A stretch of DNA of 64,000 nucleotides from Mycolicibacterium brisbanense. GTDB taxonomy: Bacteria; Actinomycetota; Actinomycetes; Mycobacteriales; Mycobacteriaceae. Shown piece after piece: positions 8,922-17,123 of this stretch. Every line of letters starts with the position of its first letter. Position 1 is the stretch's first letter. Under the pieces are notes generated by a model, which was not told where the DNA came from, did no database searches, and was given only the letters and a program-made list of their open reading frames with translations. Both the position numbers and the translations under genes were made by a program. Location: contig NZ_BCSX01000035.1 of the NCBI RefSeq assembly GCF_001570425.1, forward strand, positions 275,931 to 339,930, written 5' to 3'.

Positions 8922-9178
8922 CGGGCCTCTCCGGGAGTGTCGGCGGCCTCGGCCGCGTCGAGTTCGTCGCCGCCGTCGCGCCGGTAGGACGTCTCGACGG
9001 CGCGCAGGGCGACGACGGTGCCGATCACCCAGATCGCGGTCCACACGAGGACCGACGGAACGCCGAACCAGAGGTGCGGACCGTTGACGAAGGGCAGAAA
9101 GGGCGTGGAAAGGAACCCGAGGACAGGTACTGCCGCGATGGCGAGGCGCCGCGGGCTTTCCAGGACAGGCGATGTCAT
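8918..9178 (-). CDS. DUF3311-type small membrane protein
   Basis: This 86-residue protein has two membrane segments, at about residues 11-30 and 39-60, with a short loop between and an acidic C-terminal tail. It fits the DUF3311 family, found next to SSS symporters and thought to be an accessory subunit. It is locked between the amidase and symporter genes by 4-bp overlaps on both sides. No enzyme function is expected. Confidence 0.8.
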   Translation of the reverse strand: MTSPVLESPRRLAIAAVPVLGFLSTPFLPFVNGPHLWFGVPSVLVWTAIWVIGTVVALRAVETSYRRDGGDELDAAEAADTPGEAR

Positions 9179-10605
9179 GAGCGGTTCTCCGAGATGAGGG
9201 CGGGAAGCCGCGTGCCGTGTTCGGTGGCGGCTTCGAATGCGGCGGCGATGCCGAGCAGCGCCTGTTCACCACGGGCGCGGGTGATGATCTGCAGCCCGAC
9301 GGGCAGTCCGCCGGGGGTGAAGCCGGCAGGCACCGAGATGGCAGGCACGCCGAGGACAGTGATGAGGTAGGCCGCGGCCATCCAGTCGAGGTAGTTCTGC
9401 TGCCGTACGCCTGCCACCTCGGCCGGCCAGAGTTGGTCGGCGTCGAATGGGACGACCTGGCTGACCGGGGCGATCAGCACGTCGTAGGTGTCGAAGAAGA
9501 CGTTGGCGGCACGCTGCAGCCGGGTCAGTTCGGCCAGTGCCCGGCCGATGTCACCCGCGGTCCTGGCACGGCCTTCCCGAATGTTCCAGGCCAGGTCGGC
9601 CTTGAACGCCTCGGGCGTGGCGTCGAGCTGCTGACCCCACAGCGTGTCGAATTCGACGGCGCGCAAGGTGCGGAACGTCGCGTCGGCTCCGTCGAGGTCG
9701 GGACACGCGGGCTCGACGTGCGCGCCGAGCTCGGCGAACACCTTCGCAGCGGTTTCCAGCGGTGCCAGCACCTCCGCGTCGACGGGGACGCGGTCGCCGA
9801 GGGTCGGTGCCCACGCCACCCGAAGCCCTTTGAGATCAGCAGGTTTCACGTCGGCGAAACCTGCCGGGTCGTCGGCCAGTGAGAGTGGGTCGTCGCGATG
9901 CGGCCCGGCGATCACCGACAGCAGCAGCGCGACGTCGTTGACGGTGCGGCCCATGGGCCCTGCTGTCGCGAGGTTCGGGTACGCCCAGGCCGCGGCGGGG
10001 TCCGGAACGCGGCCGGTCGTCGGCCGCAGGCCCACGACGTTGCAGAACGATGCCGGATTGCGCAGGGAGCCACCCATATCGCTGCCGTCGGCGATCGGTT
10101 GCATGCCGCTCGCCAACGCGGCTGCGGCACCGCCACTGCTGCCCCCGGCCGATCGGTCCAGGGCGTACGGATTGCGGGTCGTCCCGAAAACCGCGTTGAA
10201 CGAATGTGATCCGGCTGCGAACTCGGGCACGTTGGTCTTGCCGACGCGAATGGCGCCGGCGTGCTGAATGCGGCGCACGATTTCGTCGTCCTGCTCCGGG
10301 ACCCAGTCGGCGTGCAACGGGGAACCGAAGGTGGTGCGCATACCAGCGGTGGCGTGGGTGTCCTTGAACGCGATCGGGAGCCCGTGCAGCGGGCCCAGTG
10401 GTTCACCTGCCGCGCAGCGCTGGTCGGCCTCGGCGGCGGCCTGCTCGGCTCCGTCGATGTCGAGCGTCACGATCGCGTTGACCGCGCCGTTGTAGCGGTC
10501 GATCTGAGCGACGTGGGCCGCAAGAACTTCGCGTGCGGATATGTCGCGGCGCCGCAGCGCTGCCGCCATCTCGGTGGCGCTGTCGAAGACCAATGAGTCG
10601 TTCAC
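9175..10605 (-). CDS. Amidase (amidase-signature family)
   Basis: This 476-residue cytosolic amide hydrolase carries the amidase-signature Ser-cisSer-Lys triad. The lysine is in IAFKDTHATAG at about residue 81. The serine-rich stretch is AGGSSGGAAAALASGM, and the segment GSDMGGSLRNPASF holds the second serine. The GTG at 10605 is chosen for its GGGAGC ribosome site; an earlier in-frame codon lacks one. It is the first gene of a coupled operon with a DUF3311/SSS transporter, a double AsnC regulator and FadD36. A plausible scheme is import of an amide, hydrolysis, and CoA activation of the acid. Substrate unknown. Confidence 0.9.
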   Translation of the reverse strand: MNDSLVFDSATEMAAALRRRDISAREVLAAHVAQIDRYNGAVNAIVTLDIDGAEQAAAEADQRCAAGEPLGPLHGLPIAFKDTHATAGMRTTFGSPLHADWVPEQDDEIVRRIQHAGAIRVGKTNVPEFAAGSHSFNAVFGTTRNPYALDRSAGGSSGGAAAALASGMQPIADGSDMGGSLRNPASFCNVVGLRPTTGRVPDPAAAWAYPNLATAGPMGRTVNDVALLLSVIAGPHRDDPLSLADDPAGFADVKPADLKGLRVAWAPTLGDRVPVDAEVLAPLETAAKVFAELGAHVEPACPDLDGADATFRTLRAVEFDTLWGQQLDATPEAFKADLAWNIREGRARTAGDIGRALAELTRLQRAANVFFDTYDVLIAPVSQVVPFDADQLWPAEVAGVRQQNYLDWMAAAYLITVLGVPAISVPAGFTPGGLPVGLQIITRARGEQALLGIAAAFEAATEHGTRLPALISENRS

Positions 10606-10664
10606 AAGCTCCCAAATTTCTCTCGGGGCCCATCGCGCAGGTGCCGGTCGTAACACTCCGAGCC

Positions 10665-10681
10665 TGATGAGATCCCCATCA
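10665..10681. promoter_or_regulatory. Imperfect palindrome upstream of amidase operon
   Basis: A 17-bp near-palindrome with arms TGATG and CATCA and a GATC-containing centre lies 60 bp upstream of the amidase start. It could be an operator for the AsnC-type regulator in the operon. No clear -10/-35 pair was identified for this operon. Confidence 0.35.
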
Positions 10682-10849
10682 CAATGTTGTTATGGGCCAG
10701 AAAAGTATCAGGAATGACTGATCAGGACAAGAGTCGCCCGAAAACAACGATTTGCGCCGTGCATAGCGTTCTGGTGATGGAATGTGCCGATTTCCGGGGC
10801 CAGCAACGAGCTGCGGGGGTTGGGCGGCAACCTGAAATACACTCCCCAC

Positions 10850-12445
10850 GTGAACCAGTGGGGGAGCTCGCCGTGGGGCGACAATGACGGTCAGCCAGGG
10901 GCATCGGGATCGACCGAGTCGCCGTTCGACGCACCCGAGGTCCGTCAGGAGGCGCCACCGGTGTTCGGCGCCGGCCCAGGTTTTCCGACCTATCCGCAAA
11001 CGCAGGGCTGGGGACAGCCGCCGGGCTACGGGTACCCACCTCAATACCCCCAGCAGCAATACCCCCAGCAGCCGCCGGCCGGTCCGCGTCGCCGCGGCAA
11101 GGTCATCGGAATCGTCGTCTCCGCGGTGGTGGTCGTCCTCGCGCTGGTGATCGGTTCGGTCGTGGTGTGGAAGTTCGGCTCCGGAGATTCCGGCACTGAC
11201 ACCACCGCAGGCAAGGCCGAGGTCGCGGCGGAGGCACCGCGTCCGCCTACCGAACTGAAGTTGCCCTCCTTGAGCGCCGCGCCCACCACGCTGTGGAGCT
11301 ACCCGCCCGGCGGGGCCTCGAGCGACTACATGAGTGTCCTGGGCGGCGACACCAAGACCGTCATCGTCAAGGTCGGGGACTCGATCATCGGACTCGACGC
11401 GGCCAGCGGCTCACAGTTGTGGCAACAGCCATGGCCGAAGTCGAACGGTGACTATGTCTACTGCGTGGTCGGCACGTCAGGCGACACGGCCATGTGCGTC
11501 GGCCAGCAGATGGCGGCGATCGTCGATATGAAGACCGGAACGACGAAGAGCACAGTGTCCGGACAGTCCGGCAGCAGCGGCCACAGTGGTTCGGGGCTGT
11601 TGGCGTATGTGGACAACACCAAGGGCGTCACGGTGTTCGACGATTCCGGACAGCAACTCTGGACCAAGCCGATGACGGGTGTCGTCCAGCCGTTCCTGGA
11701 CCAGCGCATCATTGCGGCGAAGGCGCCCATGGGCACCAAGTTCTATGACGCCAAGACGGGAGACGATCTGTTCTCCATCGGCATCGTCGACGATTTGATC
11801 GCAACCGGACGCGGCATTGCCGTGTCGGTGCGTGGAAGTTCCATCGATGTCGAGCAGGACCGGCACCCGAAGCAGCGGATCGACTTCTACTCCTTCACCG
11901 GGAAGAAAGCGTGGAGCATTCCCGAAGATGCGCACTATCGCCTGCCGCAGACCGCGATCATCACCTCCTACACGTTGCCGTCGTCGGTGGAGAACTCGAC
12001 GTCGGGAGTCGCGTTGCCCGTCGTGTACAGCGAGGACAAAGGCGAGATCGCCGGAGTCGACGACGCCACCGGTGACATCCGCTGGTCGCAGCAGGTGTCA
12101 CTGGTGCCGCACACCGTCCCCAGCCTGTCCGGCATCGGCGACCTCTGCATCGTCGTGATCCCGACTGCCGAGCCGGGCGCTGGTGCGCCGCGGGTGCGGG
12201 TGCGCAAATGCACGGACGGAACCGGCGCGCTCGTCGGCGATACTCAGGGCAGTAGTGGCCCAGGTCTGGTAGCCGTCAATGGCGACCAGACCGTCGTCGG
12301 CGGTCTCGGTTCCGATTCGACGACGGCGTACGACGCTGCGACCGGTCAGCAGTTGTGGCAATTGGGCAGAGATGCCGGAACCTTCACGTTGGTCGGCGAC
12401 GCGCTCTACAGCACATCGCTTGGAAGGGTGTCGCGGGTCTCCTGA
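10850..12445 (+). CDS. Membrane-anchored PQQ-like beta-propeller protein
   Basis: This protein of about 531 residues has a cytosolic N-terminal tail rich in Pro, Gln, Gly and Tyr, with YPQQ repeats at residues 60-78. A basic RRRGK stop follows, then one membrane helix at about 88-108, and then a large outer domain. The outer domain contains repeated GLDAASGSQLWQQ-like and YDAATGQQLWQLG blades, the pattern of quinoprotein-type beta-propellers. No catalytic quinone-site residues were recognised, so it is more likely a structural or binding propeller. GTG 10850 (VNQWGSSPWG) is preferred; GTG 10784 is an alternative. It converges on the hydrolase gene through a nested hairpin. Confidence 0.75.
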   Translation: MNQWGSSPWGDNDGQPGASGSTESPFDAPEVRQEAPPVFGAGPGFPTYPQTQGWGQPPGYGYPPQYPQQQYPQQPPAGPRRRGKVIGIVVSAVVVVLALVIGSVVVWKFGSGDSGTDTTAGKAEVAAEAPRPPTELKLPSLSAAPTTLWSYPPGGASSDYMSVLGGDTKTVIVKVGDSIIGLDAASGSQLWQQPWPKSNGDYVYCVVGTSGDTAMCVGQQMAAIVDMKTGTTKSTVSGQSGSSGHSGSGLLAYVDNTKGVTVFDDSGQQLWTKPMTGVVQPFLDQRIIAAKAPMGTKFYDAKTGDDLFSIGIVDDLIATGRGIAVSVRGSSIDVEQDRHPKQRIDFYSFTGKKAWSIPEDAHYRLPQTAIITSYTLPSSVENSTSGVALPVVYSEDKGEIAGVDDATGDIRWSQQVSLVPHTVPSLSGIGDLCIVVIPTAEPGAGAPRVRVRKCTDGTGALVGDTQGSSGPGLVAVNGDQTVVGGLGSDSTTAYDAATGQQLWQLGRDAGTFTLVGDALYSTSLGRVSRVS

Positions 12446-12539
12446 TCTTTCGCCGAGTGATCAGACCCAGCCGCGTCACGAACGTGAACCCTCTGCGAAA
12501 AATCGGCGGGAGATTCGCAGACGATTCACGCTCGTGACG
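12442..12539. terminator. Nested hairpin, bidirectional terminator
   Basis: Between two convergent genes, an outer 15-bp stem (12474-12488 with 12525-12539, one mismatch) encloses an inner perfect 8-bp stem, TCTGCGAA (12492-12499) with TTCGCAGA (12514-12521). A separate CTGATC/GATCAG hairpin lies at 12442-12464, overlapping the propeller gene's stop codon. Because the stems are symmetric, they can act on transcripts from both sides. There is no long T-run, which is common in mycobacteria. Confidence 0.6.
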
Positions 12540-12580
12540 GCGGTTACCGGTTTCTGGGTCACCTACTCACCGTCTGATCC

Positions 12581-13384
12581 TCATGCCAGCGCCAGCCGCA
12601 GAGCGTCCGCGAAATCACCTGGCTCGCTGAGGAATCCGCCGTGATCGCCGGGAAACATGACCGGCGTGCTGCCCAGTAGCTCGGCCAGCGCGAGGGTCGT
12701 GCGCTGGGTGAGTAGCCGCCCCGAATCCATGCCGAGCCCGAGTATCACCCGTGCATTGCGCAACGCCTCGAGGTCAGGCAGATACCGCGTGGTGGGCAGC
12801 AATTCATGGGCGAAGAAGTGCGTCGCGTCGGCCTCTTCCTTCGGATCGGGTTCCCCCGGCGGGCCGGTCGGGGCGCCGTCGGGTAGGTCGAAGCCCGCGG
12901 TGATCATGAACTGCGCGAACGCCGCGTGATACCCGTCGCGGTAAAACGTCGCGACGATCTCGTCGGTGGCAGCCCGTTGCGCGGCGGCGTCGGGCAGCAG
13001 TTCCAGCAGCGGTGGCTCGTGGGCGACCAGGGTGCGCACCCGGTGGGGGTGCCGGGCGAGCAACGCGAGGCCCGTCACCGCTCCGCCGGATGAGCCGAAC
13101 ACGTCGGCCGTATCCGCGCCGAGATCGTGGAGGATGGCGGCCACGTCGTCGGCCCGCAGTTCGGGGGTGGAGTCCTGGTCCGGATCGTCGACGACGCTGG
13201 CGGCGATGCCGCGTGGATCAGTGGTGACGACGGTGTGATCGGCGGCCAGCGCGTGCGCCAGCGGTACGAACTCGGCGGCCGACATCGGGGCGCCGAGGAT
13301 CAACAGCAGTGGGCCGTCTCCACGTACCTCGTAGTGGAGTCGGGCGCCGGGGACGGTGACGGTGGACAGGCGCGTTGAGGTCAT
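12581..13384 (-). CDS. Alpha/beta hydrolase
   Basis: This 267-residue serine hydrolase has the alpha/beta fold order. The oxyanion region is LILGAPMSAAEFVPL, and the nucleophile elbow is GSSGG near residue 97. An acidic candidate lies in LGMDSG, and the catalytic His is in GDHGG near residue 247. The closest general class is small esterases, lactonases or C-C hydrolases that act on soluble esters. No signal peptide is visible. It may be read after the acidic protein gene 60 bp upstream on the same strand. The substrate cannot be assigned. Confidence 0.8.
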   Translation of the reverse strand: MTSTRLSTVTVPGARLHYEVRGDGPLLLILGAPMSAAEFVPLAHALAADHTVVTTDPRGIAASVVDDPDQDSTPELRADDVAAILHDLGADTADVFGSSGGAVTGLALLARHPHRVRTLVAHEPPLLELLPDAAAQRAATDEIVATFYRDGYHAAFAQFMITAGFDLPDGAPTGPPGEPDPKEEADATHFFAHELLPTTRYLPDLEALRNARVILGLGMDSGRLLTQRTTLALAELLGSTPVMFPGDHGGFLSEPGDFADALRLALA

Positions 13385-13444
13385 GTGCGGGTAGACCGCC
13401 GGGCTGCCGAGAATTCATCGGCAACCGGCGGCACCGCTCGTGCG

Positions 13445-14713
13445 CTACTCGGGTCGCAGCCGCGACTCCACGAAGCGCTCGAGGGTTTCCCACTGTTCGA
13501 CGGCGTCGGCGTACGGCGCGGCCGGGGCCTTCACCTTGTCCGGGTCGAGCACGTGGCCGACGAACTTGCCGAGCGGCGTGGTGGGAGCGAGGGTCTCCTC
13601 GACGGTCTTGTCCTCGGCGTAGTCGCTGACGTCGCGCAGCAGCTCCACGGCGAGCTCGAGCTGATCGTGGTCGATCGCATCGGGTCCGTCGGCGATGTCG
13701 TCGGAGATGCCGGTGAGCACATAGACGTTCTCGTCGGAGACATCCACCCGCAGCGACCCGTCGGTGGCGGCCGTGCGGATGTCGTCGTAGGTCGCCAGGT
13801 CGGACAGATCGTGGTCGTGCTCGTCGGCCAGGTAGCGGGCCAGGGCGCGTTCGGAGCTGAACACACTGATGCGGCCGTTGCGGCCCAGGAAGACCGGTTC
13901 GTCGTCGAGGTAGCAGCGCAGCGTGTACACCGTGCCGGACCGCGTCATGAGCCGCACGGGATCGATGCCGACCTTGACCCAGAAGTCCTCGTCACCGCCG
14001 AGCACGGCGTTGTCGTCGGCGGCCTCTTCGGCCTCTTCGGCTTCGTCAGCCTCGTCGGTGTCCTCGGCTTCGGTCTCCTCGACCTCTGCCTCGTCCTCCT
14101 CAGGCTCCGGTGCGGGCTCGTCGAGTTCCTCCTGAGCCTTCTTCACCGCATCGGCGTCGATGTCCTCGGGGATGGTGACGATCTCGTCGATGGCGTCGAG
14201 GACCCCGTCCCAGCCGCGGTCGATCACACCTTCGATATCGGCCCAGCGCTTGCGTCCGCTGCGACCGGTGAATTCGTCGAGTCCGCCGCCGAGGGTGCCG
14301 AGCACCGGGTTGCCGTTGAAGAACTTGCTGATCGCCGCCAGTTCACACACCGAGCCGATGGACGACACGATCGCCAAGGTGCGGTGCAGGCTCGCGACCG
14401 ATTCCTCGGTGGGCTTTTCTGCCACCAGTTCCGGCACCCCGACCAAGTCGTACTGCCGATCCTCGGAGGGGTCGAGCTTATGGGCCGAGGACTCGGTCAG
14501 CTTCTCCCATGCGGGGTGATCGGCCAGGTCGTTGTCGGAGTTGGTGCGCACGAACGCGACCAGATCGGCGACCGACTCGAAGGCGAACAGGTCCTCGTCG
14601 TCGCCGAGGAACGCCTCCCACTCGTCGCCGGCGTCCCGCCACCGCGGAGCCCACAAGGTGTAGAGGTCGCCCTTGGTCAGTGCCAGCCGAACCGGCACGA
14701 TGTCAGCAGCCAT
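13445..14713 (-). CDS. Acidic actinobacterial protein of unknown function
   Basis: This 422-residue protein starts MAADIVPVRLALTKGDLYTLW. It has two similar alpha/beta regions, at about 1-100 and 245-330. Both contain a basic [V/L]-x-L-[M/T]-[K/R]-[S/G]-G/D-x-[V/L]-Y-T-L-like strand followed by a phenylalanine/valine-rich strand and a DL-V-A-F or R-A-L-A-R-Y-L helix. They are joined by an extremely Glu/Asp-rich linker at about 190-240. This suggests an internal duplication. No catalytic motif or membrane helix was recognised. The shorter start is chosen because the preceding 13 codons are atypical and lack a ribosome site. Function unknown; likely cytosolic. Confidence 0.75.
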   Translation of the reverse strand: MAADIVPVRLALTKGDLYTLWAPRWRDAGDEWEAFLGDDEDLFAFESVADLVAFVRTNSDNDLADHPAWEKLTESSAHKLDPSEDRQYDLVGVPELVAEKPTEESVASLHRTLAIVSSIGSVCELAAISKFFNGNPVLGTLGGGLDEFTGRSGRKRWADIEGVIDRGWDGVLDAIDEIVTIPEDIDADAVKKAQEELDEPAPEPEEDEAEVEETEAEDTDEADEAEEAEEAADDNAVLGGDEDFWVKVGIDPVRLMTRSGTVYTLRCYLDDEPVFLGRNGRISVFSSERALARYLADEHDHDLSDLATYDDIRTAATDGSLRVDVSDENVYVLTGISDDIADGPDAIDHDQLELAVELLRDVSDYAEDKTVEETLAPTTPLGKFVGHVLDPDKVKAPAAPYADAVEQWETLERFVESRLRPE

Positions 14714-14748
14714 GCGGCACAGCCTAACGGCGCACCCTGCGCGGCCTG

Positions 14749-14937
14749 TCACGTCGTCTCCGGTTGGCGGTCGATCTCCGCGGCGAGGTCATCGAGCAGC
14801 CGTCGTCGACGTTTCGCCGCGTCGGCGCCCTCGCGCAGTGCGCCCAGGTCGTCACCGGCCCGCTCGAGTGCCGCGAGGCAGGCCCGCGCCCAGGTCATCG
14901 TGGCTGCGACGTCACGCGGTGGGGCGGAAGAAACCAT
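14749..14937 (-). CDS. Small helical protein after the NlpC/P60 gene
   Basis: This 62-residue product is predicted to be one or two charged helices (MTWARACLAALERAGDDLG, then a KRRRRLLDDLAAEID segment). The ATG at 14937 lies inside the end of the NlpC/P60 gene. The ATG at 14898, just after that gene's stop, would give 49 residues and is equally possible. It resembles small helical partner proteins of ESX-type loci in size only. No family was recognised, and a chance frame cannot be excluded. Confidence 0.45.
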   Translation of the reverse strand: MVSSAPPRDVAATMTWARACLAALERAGDDLGALREGADAAKRRRRLLDDLAAEIDRQPETT

Positions 14938-16030
14938 GGAAACCCTGCCCGGCGTTGGTGGTGCGAATCGGGGAGAGCTGTACCGGATCGCCCGCCTCGA
15001 TCATCGTCGAATCGCCGACGACCATCGCGACGTGGCCGTCCCACACCGCGAGGTCACCGGGTCGCAGCGCATCCGCGGACACCGCGGCGCCGACGTCCTG
15101 TTCCTGGGCCAGGCGGGGAATGTCCAGCCCCGCTTCGTGATACGCCCATTGCGTCAGACCGCTGCAGTCCAGGCCGACGCCGGGTGTGGTGCCGCCCCAG
15201 CGGTAGGGCACACCCAGCTGCGTCAACGCGTTGCGCACGGCATCGGCCGCCACCGCATTGGGAGCCCGCGCGGTGCTGCCGTCGGGCAGCCGCACGGCCA
15301 CCCCTTCGCCGAACATGCCGGGATCGCGGGTGCCGATCGCGGTCTCGGGTGCCGAGCCGGCCGGTCGGCCGCTTCGATGCCGTCCGACCAAGGCGGCCGC
15401 CGGGGCCGCCAGTCCCGAGAGGGCGCCGGGAGCTGATGGCATCGACGTCGCGGGCGACGTCCCCGACCCCGGCGCAGCCCCCAGACTCGACGGTGTGCCC
15501 AGCCCGGCCGGAACGGTCGCAGCGGGTGCCGCAGCACCTTCGGCACTGACGGCCGAGGCGTGGTCGCCCAATTCGGTGCGCAACTCGTCGACGACGGCGA
15601 TCGCGTCGCGCAGCGCCTGTTGTGCCTCGGCCAGCAGCGCCTCGGCCACCCCCGGTTCGTCGAGGCGAGGTTCGAGCGCTGCGGCCCGTTCCTCGAAGCC
15701 GGCCACGATGGCCCGCAAGCGGGCGGCGGCGGACTGCACCGCAGCGCCCGCTTGCCGTGCGGCGGCGCCGAGGGTTTCCGCACGGTCGGCGAGCGCAGCT
15801 GCCGTGTCGGCGGTCATGGTCGCAGCCCGTCCGGCAGCGTCGGCGGCGGCACCCGACCAGTCGCCCAGCGCAGCCCACGAGCTGCGGGAGGCCGCGGCCA
15901 CGGCGCGCAGCGCGTCGCGCACCTCGCCGGGCACCGCGTCCGGATTCCCCGGCGCGGCCCAGCCCGGGCCGACCAGCGCCGCTACCTCACGCAGCGGTGC
16001 AACCAGCGCGCTGACGAGCGGGCCCGGCAT
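14912..16030 (-). CDS. NlpC/P60 (C40) cell-wall peptidase
   Basis: This 372-residue protein has a helical, alanine-rich N-terminal region of about 180 residues, a Pro/Ala/Gly linker, and a C-terminal NlpC/P60 domain at about 255-370. The catalytic Cys is in VGLDCSGLTQWAYHEAG and the His in WDGHVAMVVGD. Such enzymes cleave D-Glu-mDAP bonds in peptidoglycan stems. No Sec signal peptide is evident. The helical N-terminus and the small upstream helical protein (2 bp apart) recall the Rv0024-Rv0026-like arrangement and could point to ESX-type export. That export route is inference. Confidence 0.85.
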   Translation of the reverse strand: MPGPLVSALVAPLREVAALVGPGWAAPGNPDAVPGEVRDALRAVAAASRSSWAALGDWSGAAADAAGRAATMTADTAAALADRAETLGAAARQAGAAVQSAAARLRAIVAGFEERAAALEPRLDEPGVAEALLAEAQQALRDAIAVVDELRTELGDHASAVSAEGAAAPAATVPAGLGTPSSLGAAPGSGTSPATSMPSAPGALSGLAAPAAALVGRHRSGRPAGSAPETAIGTRDPGMFGEGVAVRLPDGSTARAPNAVAADAVRNALTQLGVPYRWGGTTPGVGLDCSGLTQWAYHEAGLDIPRLAQEQDVGAAVSADALRPGDLAVWDGHVAMVVGDSTMIEAGDPVQLSPIRTTNAGQGFHGFFRPTA

Positions 16031-16032
16031 CG

Positions 16033-16323
16033 CTATACCCGGGGCAGCAGGTCGGCGGCCCGGCGGCCCACGGCGTCGAAATCGGCGGCGGTCCCGGCGG
16101 CGGACACCGAGGCGGCCCTGGCGTGGACGCCCAGCGCGGTGATGGCGGCCGAGTGGTCGGCGAGCGCCGTGCGCAACGCAGCCAGGAAGTCGGCGCCGAC
16201 CGGACCGAGCGCTGAGGCGGGGGTGTCCGCCGAGCGCACCAGCGCGGCGGCGGCGGTGAGATCGGCGGCGTGCGTGGCGTACGCGCTGCCGAGGGCACGG
16301 ATCAGGTCGGTGTCGGCGAACAT
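16033..16323 (-). CDS. Small helical protein, ESX/EspC-like
   Basis: This 96-residue, Ala-rich protein is almost entirely helical with two heptad-like stretches separated near residue 45. Its size and composition resemble EspC/DUF2580 or WXG100-type proteins, but there is no clear WxG turn (GADFLAALR occupies that place). It is immediately upstream of the NlpC/P60 gene with a 2-bp gap, suggesting co-translation and perhaps shared export. Confident family assignment would need a profile search. Confidence 0.65.
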   Translation of the reverse strand: MFADTDLIRALGSAYATHAADLTAAAALVRSADTPASALGPVGADFLAALRTALADHSAAITALGVHARAASVSAAGTAADFDAVGRRAADLLPRV

Positions 16324-16371
16324 GTCCTTAGGACGTCGGCAGGCCTCGTTCGGTTCCGTGTCGATTGCCCG

Positions 16372-17019
16372 TCACGCCACGCATTGCTCACCGGGCCCGC
16401 GGCCGGTGGTGGCCAGGTCTGCCAGCGAGGTCCGCAACCGTTGGCGGCTGCGGGCGACCCGCGACATCACGGTGCCCATGGGCACACCCAGCAGTGCTGC
16501 GGTCCGGGCGTAGGTGAGCCCCTGCATGTCGGCGTAGTACACGGTGAGGCGGAAGCTTTCGGGCAGATCGCTCAGCGCCTCGCGAATCACCTTGTCCGGC
16601 AGGATGTCCAGCGCTTCGTCCTCGGCGGAGCGGTGTACCGCGGACATGTGTACCGAGCTGGCGGCCAGGTCGCTGTCGGTGATGTCCTCGACGGTGAACA
16701 CGTCGGGCCTGCGCTGTTTGGTGCGGTGCAAGCTGACCCAGCGGTTGTGCATGATGCGGAACAGCCACGCCCGCATGTTGGTGCCGGGCTGGAATCGCCG
16801 AAATCCCGCGTAGGCGTTCATCAGGGTGTCCTGCAGCAGGTCCTCCGCGTCGGCCTCGCTGCGGGTCAATCGCCGTGCTCCGCGCAGCAATACGGCGTGG
16901 TACTGCATGGCGTTGCGCTCGAACCGGGCCGCCAGCTCTGCCTCGGACTCCACCTCGCATGCGGACGTCTCGGGCGTCCCCGGCGGGATGCGGGTCCGGC
17001 CATCGGACTGCGGCAGCAT
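16372..17019 (-). CDS. ECF-type RNA polymerase sigma factor
   Basis: This 215-residue sigma factor has region 2 at about residues 40-105, with AEDLLQDTLMNAYAGFRRF and the promoter-melting segment NMRAWLFRIMHNRWVS. Region 4 lies at about 145-200 (LTYARTAALLGVPMGTVMSR). The ATG at 17019 follows a perfect GGAGG site; the longer frame upstream has unusual composition. There is no adjacent anti-sigma gene or zinc-binding partner, so how its activity is controlled is not visible. It lies downstream of the LAL regulator on the same strand with about 100 bp between. Confidence 0.88.
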   Translation of the reverse strand: MLPQSDGRTRIPPGTPETSACEVESEAELAARFERNAMQYHAVLLRGARRLTRSEADAEDLLQDTLMNAYAGFRRFQPGTNMRAWLFRIMHNRWVSLHRTKQRRPDVFTVEDITDSDLAASSVHMSAVHRSAEDEALDILPDKVIREALSDLPESFRLTVYYADMQGLTYARTAALLGVPMGTVMSRVARSRQRLRTSLADLATTGRGPGEQCVA

Positions 17020-17076
17020 GTGGGGCCTCCAATGTGGGGTGGGAATGGTGGGACGCGTACCACCTAGAGCGTTGCC

Positions 17077-17096
17077 GTCCGCGCCGGGCGGCGGAC
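17077..17096. terminator. Hairpin between LAL regulator and sigma gene
   Basis: A perfect 6-bp stem, GTCCGC/GCGGAC, with an 8-nt GC-rich loop lies 28 bp past the LAL regulator stop on the minus strand. It has no T-run. It may attenuate read-through into the sigma gene or simply reflect GC-rich DNA. Confidence 0.3.
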
Positions 17097-17123
17097 CCTT
17101 GACAGTCCGTGGTCCGTGGCCGC

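Noticed and set aside
13385..15436. Long plus-strand frame opposite the acidic protein and hydrolase genes
   Set aside because: It is the mirror of strongly supported minus-strand genes and has no domain of its own.
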